Part shown: in pieces, positions 30,928 to 41,178 of the stretch | How the letters are laid out: each line of letters opens with the position of its first letter | How positions within the stretch are numbered: position 1 is the stretch's first letter | From: Fistulifera solaris | Lineage: Eukaryota; Bacillariophyta; Bacillariophyceae; Naviculales; Stauroneidaceae | DNA length: 64,000 bases | Direction: 5' to 3' | Assembly (NCBI GenBank): GCA_030295235.1 | Contig: AP026134.1 | Span: forward strand, 1,116,001-1,180,000 | Made by a program: the position numbers and the translations under genes | The notes under the pieces: model-generated | Seen by the model: the letters and a program-made list of their open reading frames with translations, nothing else | What the model was told of the DNA's origin: nothing | The model's database searches: none

Positions 30928-32144
30928 GCCTTGCGCTTTCTATTAAACTCGGTAATAGCCTTTCGGTACTGCTTCTTTCCTTCGTCGGCGCGCTGGTTGT
31001 ACGCCGCAAGTCTCTCTGGATCGATCGTCTTCCATCGCTCAGCAATAGTCTTCGCCATGTCTTCAAAACCGATCTTTCCGTGGGGCTCCTTTCTGCGATT
31101 GCGCTTGACGCCGTCGGACGTGTGATGCTCATTTTCGGCAGCCTGTTCCTGGACAATGTTTGCTCGTTCTTCTTTGAAAAACAAGTTGTAAGCTGTGAGT
31201 GGTCGTTTCGGTCTTGCAATGGAGGGCAAGTCGTCGGGTTCATCAGACGGCTTGGTCAAGAGAATGCCGCGACTTTCAATCTGGTTGTCCTGGGGATAAA
31301 TTAAGAACGGCGGTTTCAGTTCTTTCGTCGCGCTTTGAGAGGCACCTCTTGCGAAAATGTCGTCATTGAACGATACAGGTTGACCTTGACGCTCAGTGAC
31401 TCCCTTCACGAGACCCGAGATGTTTCTATGCAACAATCTTTGGAAGGAAAGATCACCGGCTCCTTGCTCGTTTGGTATATTGTAGGAAGTCGCCATTTGT
31501 TCCGCGAATTCGCCCATAAAATTGTTACCTGCGAGACCGTACGTGTTGTTCATTGCCATCCCTTGCGCAAGTCCTGAGTTTTGTCCCTGGTTCGTTTGAG
31601 TTGCCATCCAAAGTGGGTTAATTTGGTTAAAGGTTTGCTGAGCCAGAAACATGTTTTGTTGCTGCTCCGCTGCGGCCAAGTTGCCATAAAACAAGTTCTG
31701 TTGCTGAAACTGAGTCGTGAGCGGTGTCATGCCGACGCTGTTTTTCTGCGTCTGATCGAAAGCCATCCCCATAACAGTGGGTGCATTCACGTATCCTAAA
31801 CTAAAGTTTTGTACGGCAGATTGAAATTGGCTACTCATCTGCGGTTGAAAAGCGTTTGCGGCTCTCTGTCGTTGCATCTCTTGGAAGGCCTGCATAGTTC
31901 CTTGATTGTAAAGCTGCAAGCTGTTATCATTTGGCTGCGTGAGCTGTCGACCCTCTTCGAGCTGACGATGCGTGTTGTCAAACTGTCGCCCATCGTTTGT
32001 GAATCCACCTGTTTCGTCACCGTACTGATAATCGACATCATCGAAGTTATATTGTGAGGAAGCCATATGGTTTATATCAGTGCTGTCGGAAAAAGGATTG
32101 AATATCTGCTGCCCTAAATATGTTTCTGAGACGACACTTGCCAT
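30891..32144 (-). CDS. HMG-box protein with Gln/Asn-rich N-terminus
   Basis: It has about 417 residues from the ATG at 32144 (MASVVSETYLGQQIFN). The N-terminal 250 residues are rich in Gln, Asn and Met, for example QEMQRQRAANAFQPQMSSQF, and probably disordered. The HMG box lies near residues 310-400. It begins KRPLTAYNLFFKEERANIV, has an insert of about 20 residues (GVKRNRRKEPHGK), and continues GFEDMAKTIAERWKTIDPER with the conserved W. AAYNQRADEGKKQYRKA closes the third helix. The C-terminus is basic (RKRKAAQKKRQQ). Such proteins bend DNA in chromatin or act as transcription factors. HMG-box families are expanded in diatoms; no specific target can be named. Confidence 0.88.
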   Translation of the reverse strand: MASVVSETYLGQQIFNPFSDSTDINHMASSQYNFDDVDYQYGDETGGFTNDGRQFDNTHRQLEEGRQLTQPNDNSLQLYNQGTMQAFQEMQRQRAANAFQPQMSSQFQSAVQNFSLGYVNAPTVMGMAFDQTQKNSVGMTPLTTQFQQQNLFYGNLAAAEQQQNMFLAQQTFNQINPLWMATQTNQGQNSGLAQGMAMNNTYGLAGNNFMGEFAEQMATSYNIPNEQGAGDLSFQRLLHRNISGLVKGVTERQGQPVSFNDDIFARGASQSATKELKPPFLIYPQDNQIESRGILLTKPSDEPDDLPSIARPKRPLTAYNLFFKEERANIVQEQAAENEHHTSDGVKRNRRKEPHGKIGFEDMAKTIAERWKTIDPERLAAYNQRADEGKKQYRKAITEFNRKRKAAQKKRQQEMNS

Positions 32145-34016
32145 TGTGGGTTTCACCGGGAGTTTGGAGGTTGTCTTGACTCGAGCGTCCCTGTTTCTCT
32201 CGCGTAACTTTTACGATACGTAAGAGACAGTGACAAGAACTAAACGAAAGACACACGCTTTTTTGTGAGGGTTTGCTTCGAGTTTTTGGAACTCGTTGCT
32301 GTGAGTTTCAATTGCATCGTCGAGGCGTTCTGGCGAGGTAATCGTTGTGCTGGCGGCGTGGTTGCTATCGTTACCTCGTATAGATCTCCATGCTCTCTGA
32401 GCAATGTTGGTCGGTTTTTTGGGTGATATGATTGCAACTTACAGGGGTGTGGATAACGAACACAGTAAATAAGTTCCATTACTGAGCAAATCGGAATTTG
32501 ACGTGTCGTAGTCTACATTTGCTTTAAGAGTTGTATCAAAAAATGGACTATATAAAGCTATTTGTGTCCCTATTTCACTTTTTACGAAATCGCTACATTT
32601 TATTTTCAACCGGGTTTCAACAAGAATCCAACGTCTAACGGTTTAAAAGCAAATACTCCGATACTTTTGTCGTGATAGAAGTGGGGCAACTGTCGCTCGC
32701 CGTTTTCTCGAAGGCCCATCTTCTTCCCTTAATTCAGTCCTGCTTCAAACACACTAACCTATTTCTACTTTAACCTTTTGACATGAAAGGAGAGAAGAAG
32801 ACATTTACATTCCGCACCAGCTCTCGACATCATAGCTTATAAGGCCTTCAGCTGACGTGACTCGCTCTGTTTGCAATGACGAGTTAGCAGGACATAACGC
32901 TGAAGAGAATTGTATCACTCCAAGAGAAAAGATGAAGACTCTGACTCTATACTCAGAGAGAGGCTGAGTCACAGAGTGGAAAGTGGTGATAGTAATAATA
33001 TCTACAGCCCATAGCGTATCAGTATACAGTATCCGTGTGCCGTGTGCGTGTGCCGTGTGCCATTACTTATGAAACTTACCGTGTAAAGTGTATACTGTAT
33101 ACGTAAACCCTCTCTCTTTCCTGAAAGAGACAAAATACCTTTGTACCTGTGCGATAGACTGATAGCCTGCTCACTAGCTATTATCTTGAGAGAGGTAATT
33201 CTAGGGAGACGTTTCCTAGCTAGTCTTTAGAAAAATCCGAAGAGGTCGTTTTGTCACTTGTCGCCTTTAAACAAAAGGATAAAGGTGTTTTGTTGTGTGT
33301 TTGGTACCAATAGGTCTAATGTGCGGGTTGAACGAATAAAAAATAATAAAACCCTATTCATTCATAAGTCACAACCGATTAGAGACTGAAGCTAAGTCAT
33401 GATCTAGCAGTAAAGGAGAAGGATTGAGGATGCATGGCAGGTGTAAGCAGAGCATTTTATTAGTCATAGACTTTGCTTTTCCCTAAGCCGTGATTGATTG
33501 TTGGTAATGCGGTTGTCATCCTAGCTAGGGCATTGTCATGAGAGGCGTAATTTGTTTCTGTGTTTTGAATTCGTCGCCATCCGCTAATTACATAATGCTT
33601 GCAATAGAAAAGACTGGAACGATAGCTCGGAGGGAAGGTTGGCTGACGAGTTTGATCTCAGAACCGACACTCATGACTAGGCTAACTAATACGTCGGAGT
33701 GGGGAACTAGAACTAGAGTGGCCAGTCATCCGCCTCGAATTAGGGAAACGACAATCAAATGCTTTGCTTATTTTATATTTGTAGATTGGTACACTTCAAG
33801 AGAAACGCCTTAACATCTACAAGAAATATATCGTTTTCGACGTAATCAGAGAGATCAGCATAGTGTCGAGAATGCAGACAATTATCATTTGTTCAGTTCG
33901 AGTTCAAATTGATTCTTCCTCACGCATTGTATGCTCCAAGCAAGCCTCATAGACGTAGCATTTTTGTCTACAAGAAGTGAAGCATCAATACTCTCTCATA
34001 ATCCATATCTTTCTTT
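32145..34016. other. Long intergenic region
   Basis: Nearly 1.9 kb without a supported gene. It holds a short GTGTGC-rich direct repeat near 33032-33061 and several AT-rich stretches. A 91-codon frame at 33538-33813 shows no family features. Confidence 0.4.
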
Positions 34017-35479
34017 TCAGGCGCTCTTCTTTCCTTGATGGAGCGTACCCTGCTCGTGACGCATTTTCCGCAGCGCAGTTGAGCTCATTCCCTGGGCTTC
34101 TGTTCTCCTTGTACATAATAACTTCATGGGAGGTAAACCTAATTTTTCCTGTCGGTACTTATTCATTTGATAGCCTGTTTGGAGAGTTTCATGCGACAGG
34201 ACTAAAGCATCGAATATGTTAACTTTTGGATCATCCGAACAGGGAGGACCGAACGGATCCGACAACGTGACGATCTGCACACGATTCATCATTCCTGGAG
34301 CTAACCTATGCAGGAAGCGACGCACACCTTCGCGGCGTTCTTCCAGAGACGGCATATACTCGGCAAATCGCTTTTTTGTGAGCATTTCGTCAGCTGTCAC
34401 ACCGATTAGTAAGCGTCCAGTCAGAGGGTTGACAGATGAGACCGCAAGCGTCAACAATTTACGGTGGCCAAAGTGCAAGCCGTCAAACGTTCCTCCGACG
34501 CAGACGGAATCAAAAAGCAGTTGTTGATTCAATGGGATCCGCGCACCGCTAAGTAGAACTCCACTACTTGTTTGTTTTCCATCCATATCACATTCTTCCT
34601 CCTCATCGCAAATAGTCCCGCTTTGTATTCCCTGTTTCTCTCGCAAAGCTCTCCAAAGGGGGAGACGATTGGATATCGTCTGGATCGTCGTCCACAAAGA
34701 TGACTGCCTCTTCCTCGAGCATTTTGGGAAATTCATCCACCGGAATAATCTTTATAGGCGGTAGGTGGCGCTGTTTACGCTCGCTGTTTATCGCTCGTGC
34801 ATGAGCCTCGAGTCCCCCTACCCCTTCCTGCGTCTGAAACATTTTACCACGTCCCGTTGCGCCCTCGGAAACCCAACCAGTGAGGGTATCATGGGAACAT
34901 ATCGCATCTAAATCCGGCTGAATCTCTAACCATGACTCTGGTGCAGTATTGGGCAGATTTTGCGGATAAACAACGACGTCCGGCAGTTTCGCTCGGGGGC
35001 TTTCGTCGTACATAACGCAGTCCCAGGTTTGCGAGTAAATCTCTCCCACATATCGACGAAGACGAGCAAGTGATGGCGGTCGCTCACTCTCGCAACGTAG
35101 AACGATCGACAGTTTGTCTGTCTTCGGTAAGACAGCATTGATTATTTTCTCATTGGCAATACGGTCAAGGCTGGTGTAAGGCATCGCCAGAATGGCAATC
35201 CCGTGCTTAAAGGGTTTCTTCGATAATCCGTTGGCATCACTGCCCGCAGATTTTTCTGAATTTTCATACAGTGTAGCGCCAAGAATTCGGCAAGAAGGTT
35301 TCGTTTGCAGCCTCTCGTGAATCTGATCATTTGTCTTCGCTGAACGCACTTGTATCCACGCAGTTACGGCCGAGGCATGAAAAGAACAGTTGTTAAGCCA
35401 AGTAAATGTTTCATTGTCAAAGGTTATCGGATAAATTTCCGTCGATCTTCCCGCTATTTAGCTTGCAATAATTGCTCAT
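34017..35479 (-). CDS. Phosphopantetheine adenylyltransferase, eukaryotic COASY-like (frame breaks)
   Basis: The C-terminal 180 residues form the nucleotidyltransferase: SVCVGGTFDGLHFGHRKLLT carries the HxGH motif, then LLIGVTADEML and EGVRRFLHRLAP, and GMSSTALRK near the end holds the ISSTxLR-type motif. It transfers AMP from ATP to 4'-phosphopantetheine in coenzyme A synthesis. The N-terminal 260 residues (HGIAILAMPYTSLDRIANEK) recall the poorly conserved N-domain of COASY. No dephospho-CoA kinase domain follows. Two frame changes occur. One C fewer in the C5 run (plus 34658-34662) joins DDIQSSP to LWRALREKQGIQ. One G fewer (plus CCC 35450-35452) links an ATG at 35479 (MSNYCKLNSG) to RSTEIYPITFDNETF. 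The second break and hence the start are less certain. Confidence 0.82.
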
Positions 35480-35768
35480 AAATTTGGGCGTGTTATGATT
35501 GTGTTGTTGTTATGGTTTGTTTCAAGATATTGCTTGATGCTGCCCATCGTTGTCATCGTGTTGTTGAAGCGTCGAGTTGATCGCGTCACCTTCGTTTTGC
35601 TGGGAGAGAAGTACTGTCAACACCAACAAGGATATTAATTGGTACCACTACGATACAAACACGTGAATAGAGAAATAATTTAAGTAAAAAGGCCATCATC
35701 TCGATGAAGACACGTGCTTGTGACTAATTTACTACGATGCAACCATTTTCAGTCCTCGAGGAGTCCTT

Positions 35769-37698
35769 TCAAATACCAAGCTCTTTCAGCTGTTTCAGGA
35801 TCTCGTCTTCACTCTGGATCTTCTTCTTCTGGGCATCGTTGAGAGACGAAGGGTCTTTTGCTTTCAAATCATCAATCTGCTTCAGTAACTTCTTTAGTTT
35901 CCGTGTCAGTTTCTCTGGATCGAGCTGTTCCTGTGACTCATCAGCTTGAACGGCACTTTGAATAGCAGCCACCGCCTGCTCCTCCGATTGCTTCTTGATC
36001 TTTGCTTTCTCGCGACGCTGCGCGGATTTGCTCTTCGTAGAAGGCGCTAAGCCTACTACAGTAGGTGTAGCCCTCTTGATAGCATCCATTCTAGTAACCT
36101 TCGCGGCGCCCTGCATAGTTCCTTCTTTCTCTTTGCGCAAGCGTTCCGCTAAACTTGTTCCGCCGCCGACGCGGTTCCTCGCAGAAGGTGGGACATATTT
36201 CCCCGATGAAGATGCAAATACGGGAGCTGAAGAGTGCTGATTGATAACTACTTTGTCTGGTGGAGGTGTGTGAGGACGATCAGGATACTGGGTCAAAGGC
36301 GCGGGTACAAAAGTAGCTTCGAGGAGCTTGTCGGGCTCATACTGACTCTTCGACCATGGTAAATTATCCACCAGTTGCTCTCCCGCATAAGTGTAGATAC
36401 GAACACGATTTTCTACGTTCATTCGCGGAGTACATGTGCTTGCGGCGAACAGGCGGCTATCAGGAGACCATCCGTATCCTGTCGTCGTCTCTGCTTTTAA
36501 ATTCCCATTGGCGTTCAACTGAGCAGTGTTGGTGGCACCTGCGCTGATCAGCTTTCCTTTGTTACGATCCCACAGACCCATACCTCCAGCAAGATTTCCG
36601 AAACCCGCCAAGCATAAGAAGCGACCGTGTGGAGACCAGCTCACAGTGTTTCTGTGGGCGTGTCCGAATTTGAAGAGAGGCTCACCAGTCAAACCGTTGT
36701 GAAGCGTGGCCATTGATGGCATGCGGCCTGCGACAACAGCAAAGCAATGAGGTGGCTTTGACGGGTTTGGCATCCATCCAACATCTAACACAGGTCCTTC
36801 CTGATCCAAGGGAACCGTCACAACTTCTTTGTTCGCGAAATTCAATAAAAATAACTGCGACGAACCGTAGTAAGACTGTCCTGACACATCGACAGCGGTC
36901 TGTAGAACAATCAAAGCAGCATCATTGGTGGGATTCCATAACGTTTTCATTTCTTCCGCTTGAAACAAGGATTTCAATAACAGCGCTGGATATTGACCCC
37001 CACCACTATTCGTTTTCCCTGGAGTGTACGCATGCAAACTTGCCCGTCCTGGTTTGTTCTTTGTAGCTGGTACAAACGACGTGAAGTAATAGAGTGCCAT
37101 GTTTTGCAAAGGTTTTGTCTGAGGAAGGCTAAGAATTGTAATACCTTCGACTTTCAGTACATCTTGGTACCTCGCTTCCCCTCCATTTGCTTCTAGAATG
37201 CTTGCGGCAGAATACACGAGCACTTGATTGGCAGTTGTCATCGCCATGGCACACCTTTCATCTGCCGTCCATTGCACGTTAGGCCAAGCGTCCCGACGCA
37301 AGTTTTTCAAAGCCCATCCAGCTAAAAGCTTTCCATCTGCTGCATTCCAGCATTGTAGATTGAGAGGACAAGTTTCTGCGTTAAATCGTTGCCAAGTCAA
37401 CAAATAGGTACCAGAAGGCGACATATGAAGCATTTGTACACCGACAGTATTTGGCAAGCAGAAAGCCTGTTTCTGGTCGGCCAGCGTGTACTTTGTAATT
37501 CCTTTTCCTGTAATGTGAATGTACGCAGCGGAACCGTCAGGAGCACATTGATGCAATGACGTCAAGCCTTTGACGAGAAAAGGATCCTCAAGCTGCGGCG
37601 GCGTGGCATCTCCAGGACGTTCCGGTACAGTGTATAGTTCAACTCCTGCTTTCGATCTTATCAGAATCCGACAAGGGGGGATTGCTGGAAGTCGACAT
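35769..37698 (-). CDS. eIF2A: Eukaryotic translation initiation factor 2A (frame break at start)
   Basis: About 642 residues. A seven-to-nine-bladed beta-propeller fills the first 440 residues (NLQCWNAADGKLL, WNPTNDAALIVLQTAVDVSG, VSWSPHGRFLCLAGFGNLAG, TGYGWSPDSRLFAASTCTPR). GKYVPPSARNR and a Lys/Glu-rich coiled tail follow (RREKAKIKKQSEEQAVAAIQ, then KLTRKLKKLLKQIDDLKAKD). This order is that of eIF2A, which delivers initiator tRNA or acts on non-AUG starts. The true start is the ATG at 37698 (MSTSSNPP). A run of six C (plus 37675-37680) puts it out of frame; five would give NPPCRILIRSKAGVELYTV, the expected first blade. It is a good example of the window-wide frame problem. Confidence 0.92.
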
Positions 37699-37899
37699 TT
37701 CTTTTTAACGAGGACACTAATACGGTCACTTCAATACTGGCGTCCAAAAAGTCTTGAAATTGCCGTAACCCACAATTTCTCTACCTCTTTTCAGCGATTG
37801 AAAGCGTTCGAAGCAATTGGTTAGAGAAAGACGAAGGGAGATGCGACGTGCAAACACAGGACACAATGCATTTGAACTTGTTTGTCGTCAATGGTGAGA

Positions 37900-38325
37900 T
37901 TATACATTGGGGATTGGGGGTGGTGGTGCGCGGAGCCAGAGTACAGAGGAAAAACGTGTTACAATCCAGTATACAGTACGCGGTACGTGATTCAGATAAT
38001 CGTCACGTGCAGGTCTGAGTAATTTTGTCATGGAAATCAGTCCCGCTTCTTGAAATTTGAACGGCCACAAAGTCAGGCAGCCGGACGAACAGCAAACCAA
38101 CTGAAAACCCGATCCCGAACCTAGAATGAAATCCATTTCAACAGTGAACGGATGAAAAGGAACGCATAGTAAAGTCCAAATCGAATCCGATGGATCAATC
38201 GTGAGAGGTGTCTTTGCGAAGTTATCGGGTACCAGGTAGACAAACAGTTCGGCTCTCTGCTTCGTTCTGAGTGCGCGACGTGCTCGGTTCGGTGGCGTCT
38301 TTTTCTTGACGCCATAATCCGCCAT
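37900..38325 (-). CDS. Small orphan protein
   Basis: A 141-residue frame from ATG at 38325 (MADYGVKKKTPPNRARRALR). The first 25 residues are basic. The middle (DSIWTLLCVPFHPFTVEMDF, then GFQLVCCSSGCLTLWPFKFQ) has alternating hydrophobic residues like beta strands. I do not recognise it. The C-terminal 40 residues look less coding-like, so a frame error may hide the true end. It lies between divergently placed genes with its own promoter space. Confidence 0.4.
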   Translation of the reverse strand: MADYGVKKKTPPNRARRALRTKQRAELFVYLVPDNFAKTPLTIDPSDSIWTLLCVPFHPFTVEMDFILGSGSGFQLVCCSSGCLTLWPFKFQEAGLISMTKLLRPARDDYLNHVPRTVYWIVTRFSSVLWLRAPPPPIPNV

Positions 38326-38611
38326 CGACTAACTATTCGATCAACTTTTGAAGTTCATTGTGAACTGCTGCCCACCACTACAACGATAACTAACGAAGAA
38401 TGTTTTAATAAATTATGACTTTAAAAGAATTATGAAGCTACATAAACTGAAAGTAAAAAATCCATTTCCAAGATTCGAATCATAAGATTTGCGTTCAGCT
38501 TGGTGAATCACAATTCGTTTCATTTATTGTCTCGTCCGATATCGGTGACGCATACAAACGGACCTTCACAGGTTTAGCGTGTCAAAGAACGAAATCATCG
38601 AGGCTCGTCAA

Positions 38612-38920
38612 TCACAAAATTCCTCTTTGCGGTTCTGTTTTTTCAAAGGCTTCGCCATCGTTGCTTAGTGAGCAGGTAGATTGTGATAGTTGCATATTAT
38701 GGATCGAATCGGACCGATTGACATATTCCAAAAGTAAACGCCGTTTCGCTCGGCGTAGACGTCTTGCCAAATCAATCTGGTTATGGTGGAGCACTTGCCG
38801 TTGAGGATCGACAAGGTAGCAGTTGTGTCGGCTTTGTAGTTTTGCCACCACATCTTCGTTCTGAAGGGCAGTATGAGAAAGTTGATGAGCTGATTTACTG
38901 GTAGCTGTGGGTCGTTTCAT
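38612..38920 (-). CDS. Small orphan protein, possible
   Basis: A 102-residue frame from ATG at 38920 (MKRPTATSKSAHQLSHTALQ). It contains an Arg-rich helix-like stretch (DLARRLRRAKRRLLLEYVNR). No family is recognised. Length and composition make it a weak candidate. Confidence 0.3.
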   Translation of the reverse strand: MKRPTATSKSAHQLSHTALQNEDVVAKLQSRHNCYLVDPQRQVLHHNQIDLARRLRRAKRRLLLEYVNRSDSIHNMQLSQSTCSLSNDGEAFEKTEPQRGIL

Positions 38921-39526
38921 GTTGATTAATAAGAAGAGTGAATGAAATGAATGGCAAGATTAAAAAGTGAAAAGGAAAAAAATTGGTGAAGCGCAATCTT
39001 GCATTGTGTGATGAGTGTTGAGTAATGAGTGATGATTGAAGAAAGCGACTTCTCAAATTCGATGATGATTCGCACTCACAACACGAGTGTCTTCATCAGT
39101 CACTCTAACAAAGTGTACTCCGTGAAGGCTTGTTTTTGCACGCTGAGAAGTCGATCGAATTCCGAAGAACAAGAACGTCGCTTTGATGTTGTGAATGAAA
39201 TTCTTAAGCTATTTACGGACTATGATCTGATCTCTTGTATTGACGGATGAAAGAGGTGCTAAGCTATCGCCTACAAACGTTATAAGACGAAATGCAATCT
39301 ATTGGTGGAAATAGATACCAAATAAGTGTATGCACTTTTGAATGCTAATTTGAAAGGGATCGATTGGTTTCCTTAAGGGCATGCCATCGTTTAAAACAGT
39401 GAAGTACCCGTTATCATGCAGGAATTTCGTATCATCGCATCGAGGATCTAACTTTACCACGTTAAGCTCCAAAATGAAGTTATTTAAATGAGGTATTAGC
39501 ACTTAGACATTTGACATGGCCAAAGT
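38921..39526. other. Intergenic
   Basis: No supported gene; only short frames without motif. Confidence 0.4.
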
Positions 39527-40611
39527 TCATTCTTCAATAGAGTACGACTCCTTTAACTGAATTCGAAATGATAAAATTTGGCGTAATACATCGTTTCTTT
39601 CTTCAGAGTTTTCATTGAGTAGCTTTAGCATAGTTCGGTCGTCCTCTAAGGAGGTGGTCCAGTCAGATGGATTCGCTAAACAATCGTCTCCGCCTTTCTT
39701 GAGCATAAACCGATCCAGTTGATTTCCCGGAGCAACGAACCCGTAATTTAATAGTAGCTCGACAGATGAGGCGACTCCGGAGCCGTATCCAATTGTGATT
39801 TCGGTCCCTTTTGGAATGGGTCTCGTACTCGTCAGACAGAAAAAAGCTTCGTCTTTCTCGGGGTCCAGAAGCGTCAGCTTTGCATTTGGCTTTGAGCTAT
39901 GGTTTGCTATATCGATGAAAGGGACCATAACAGGAAGGACTCTGGTTGCTGCTTTTGTGATCACCTGTCCTCGGTCATCGTACGCTGTTTCTTGGTTGTC
40001 GTCTGCGATCGGAATCAGAAAAGCACGAGACGTCACGAGCCAAGTGGCGAGCTTCAAGTCGTCCAACGGAATGATTTCTCTTCGGGCCAACTCTTCAATC
40101 TGATCACGGCGCTTTTTCGCTTGTTTGACCAGGCGGGGGAACTCTAGCAGATCAATTTCGCTATCCGACCAAAGGTTAGGTGTTGTGCTACTTTCTATTA
40201 CGCGAGATGGAAGACTTTGCAGGTAGTCCTTCCACCATTCGTCGGATTTCGTGTAGTATTGTCGATAAAAACTGAGACCATACTCTGCAACATTGTCTTC
40301 ATCCGACGATGCGACCTTTTGTGGATCCAATAGGGCGAGAGCAATATCCGACGGGATTTTGCAGATCAAAGCATCACTCTTTCCGAAAGATTTCGCTGCA
40401 AATAAACCTCGTTGACCGTTCGAATCGATACCAATATCGACGTTCTGAATGTTAGCCTTCTTAAACTTCAAAAGTTTGTTAGTGCATCCTCAGTCACTGT
40501 GTACGATGCAGTCCTCTTTGTTGTGCCAAAGCCTTTCGCTTGCGAACTGAAAGCAAAACAGCTTTCAGCTACCAAGAAAGTTACTGAGATCAACGACTGT
40601 GTCACTCTCAT
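39527..40611 (-). CDS. Plastid-targeted SET-domain lysine methyltransferase (frame break)
   Basis: About 360 residues. The ATG at 40611 opens MRVTQSLISVTFLVAESCFA followed by F-S-S, a signal peptide with the A-F plastid junction. The frame breaks at a T4 run (plus A run 40470-40473). One more T turns LTNF-stop into LTNF-LKFKKANIQNVDIG and joins the SET domain. That domain has the split form of the Rubisco large-subunit methyltransferase group: RGLFAAKSFGKSDAL at the start, VPFIDIANHSSKPNAKLTLL with the core NHS, and GTEITIGYGSGVASSVELLL with the Tyr, followed by LNYGFVAPGNQLDR. Plastid members methylate Rubisco, aldolase or other stromal proteins. The substrate here is unknown. Confidence 0.85.
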
Positions 40612-41178
40612 ATTTGGCTTATGTTAGCTTTCGTTGAAGATTGATTATCACCTTGTCAATCAATAGAACAGAGTACACAAGGTAGAAAAGCCATCAACGA
40701 TCGAACGCGATGAGAGATGGGCGGCAGAAAATATAATGAGATGATGACGATGGAACGTCATCGTCTGTTCCTCTGTCGTAATGTTAACGTTCCTAAAATA
40801 GTATGACCCAAAGTGTTGTCTTGACTCACCATGGCCCATGGGCCCCATCGGTTAATGTGACCACACCATTTTTCAGATCTTTTGTGCTTTAATGCTACTC
40901 CGTATCATTTATTATCAGCGCTAATATCGCGTGCCAACAAACGATATCCGACTTCGAATGGACCACAATACGTCAAAAATGTAGAAGATGCAACGCTTCG
41001 AATATCTACGTAGACGACTGAGAGGGCACCCGGATCGTGTCCATGATTAAAATTATTTAGTCGTGAGTTATAGCCCCGCACTATATTATTGTCTTCCGAC
41101 TTCCGATGCGATTGAAGGCATTTTTTGATCATGACAACAAGCTGCAGTTGTGTTCTATTTTTTTATTGACAAAATATT
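40612..41178. other. Divergent promoter region, SET / DEAD-box genes
   Basis: No gene is supported. Short frames on both strands lack motifs. Confidence 0.4.
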
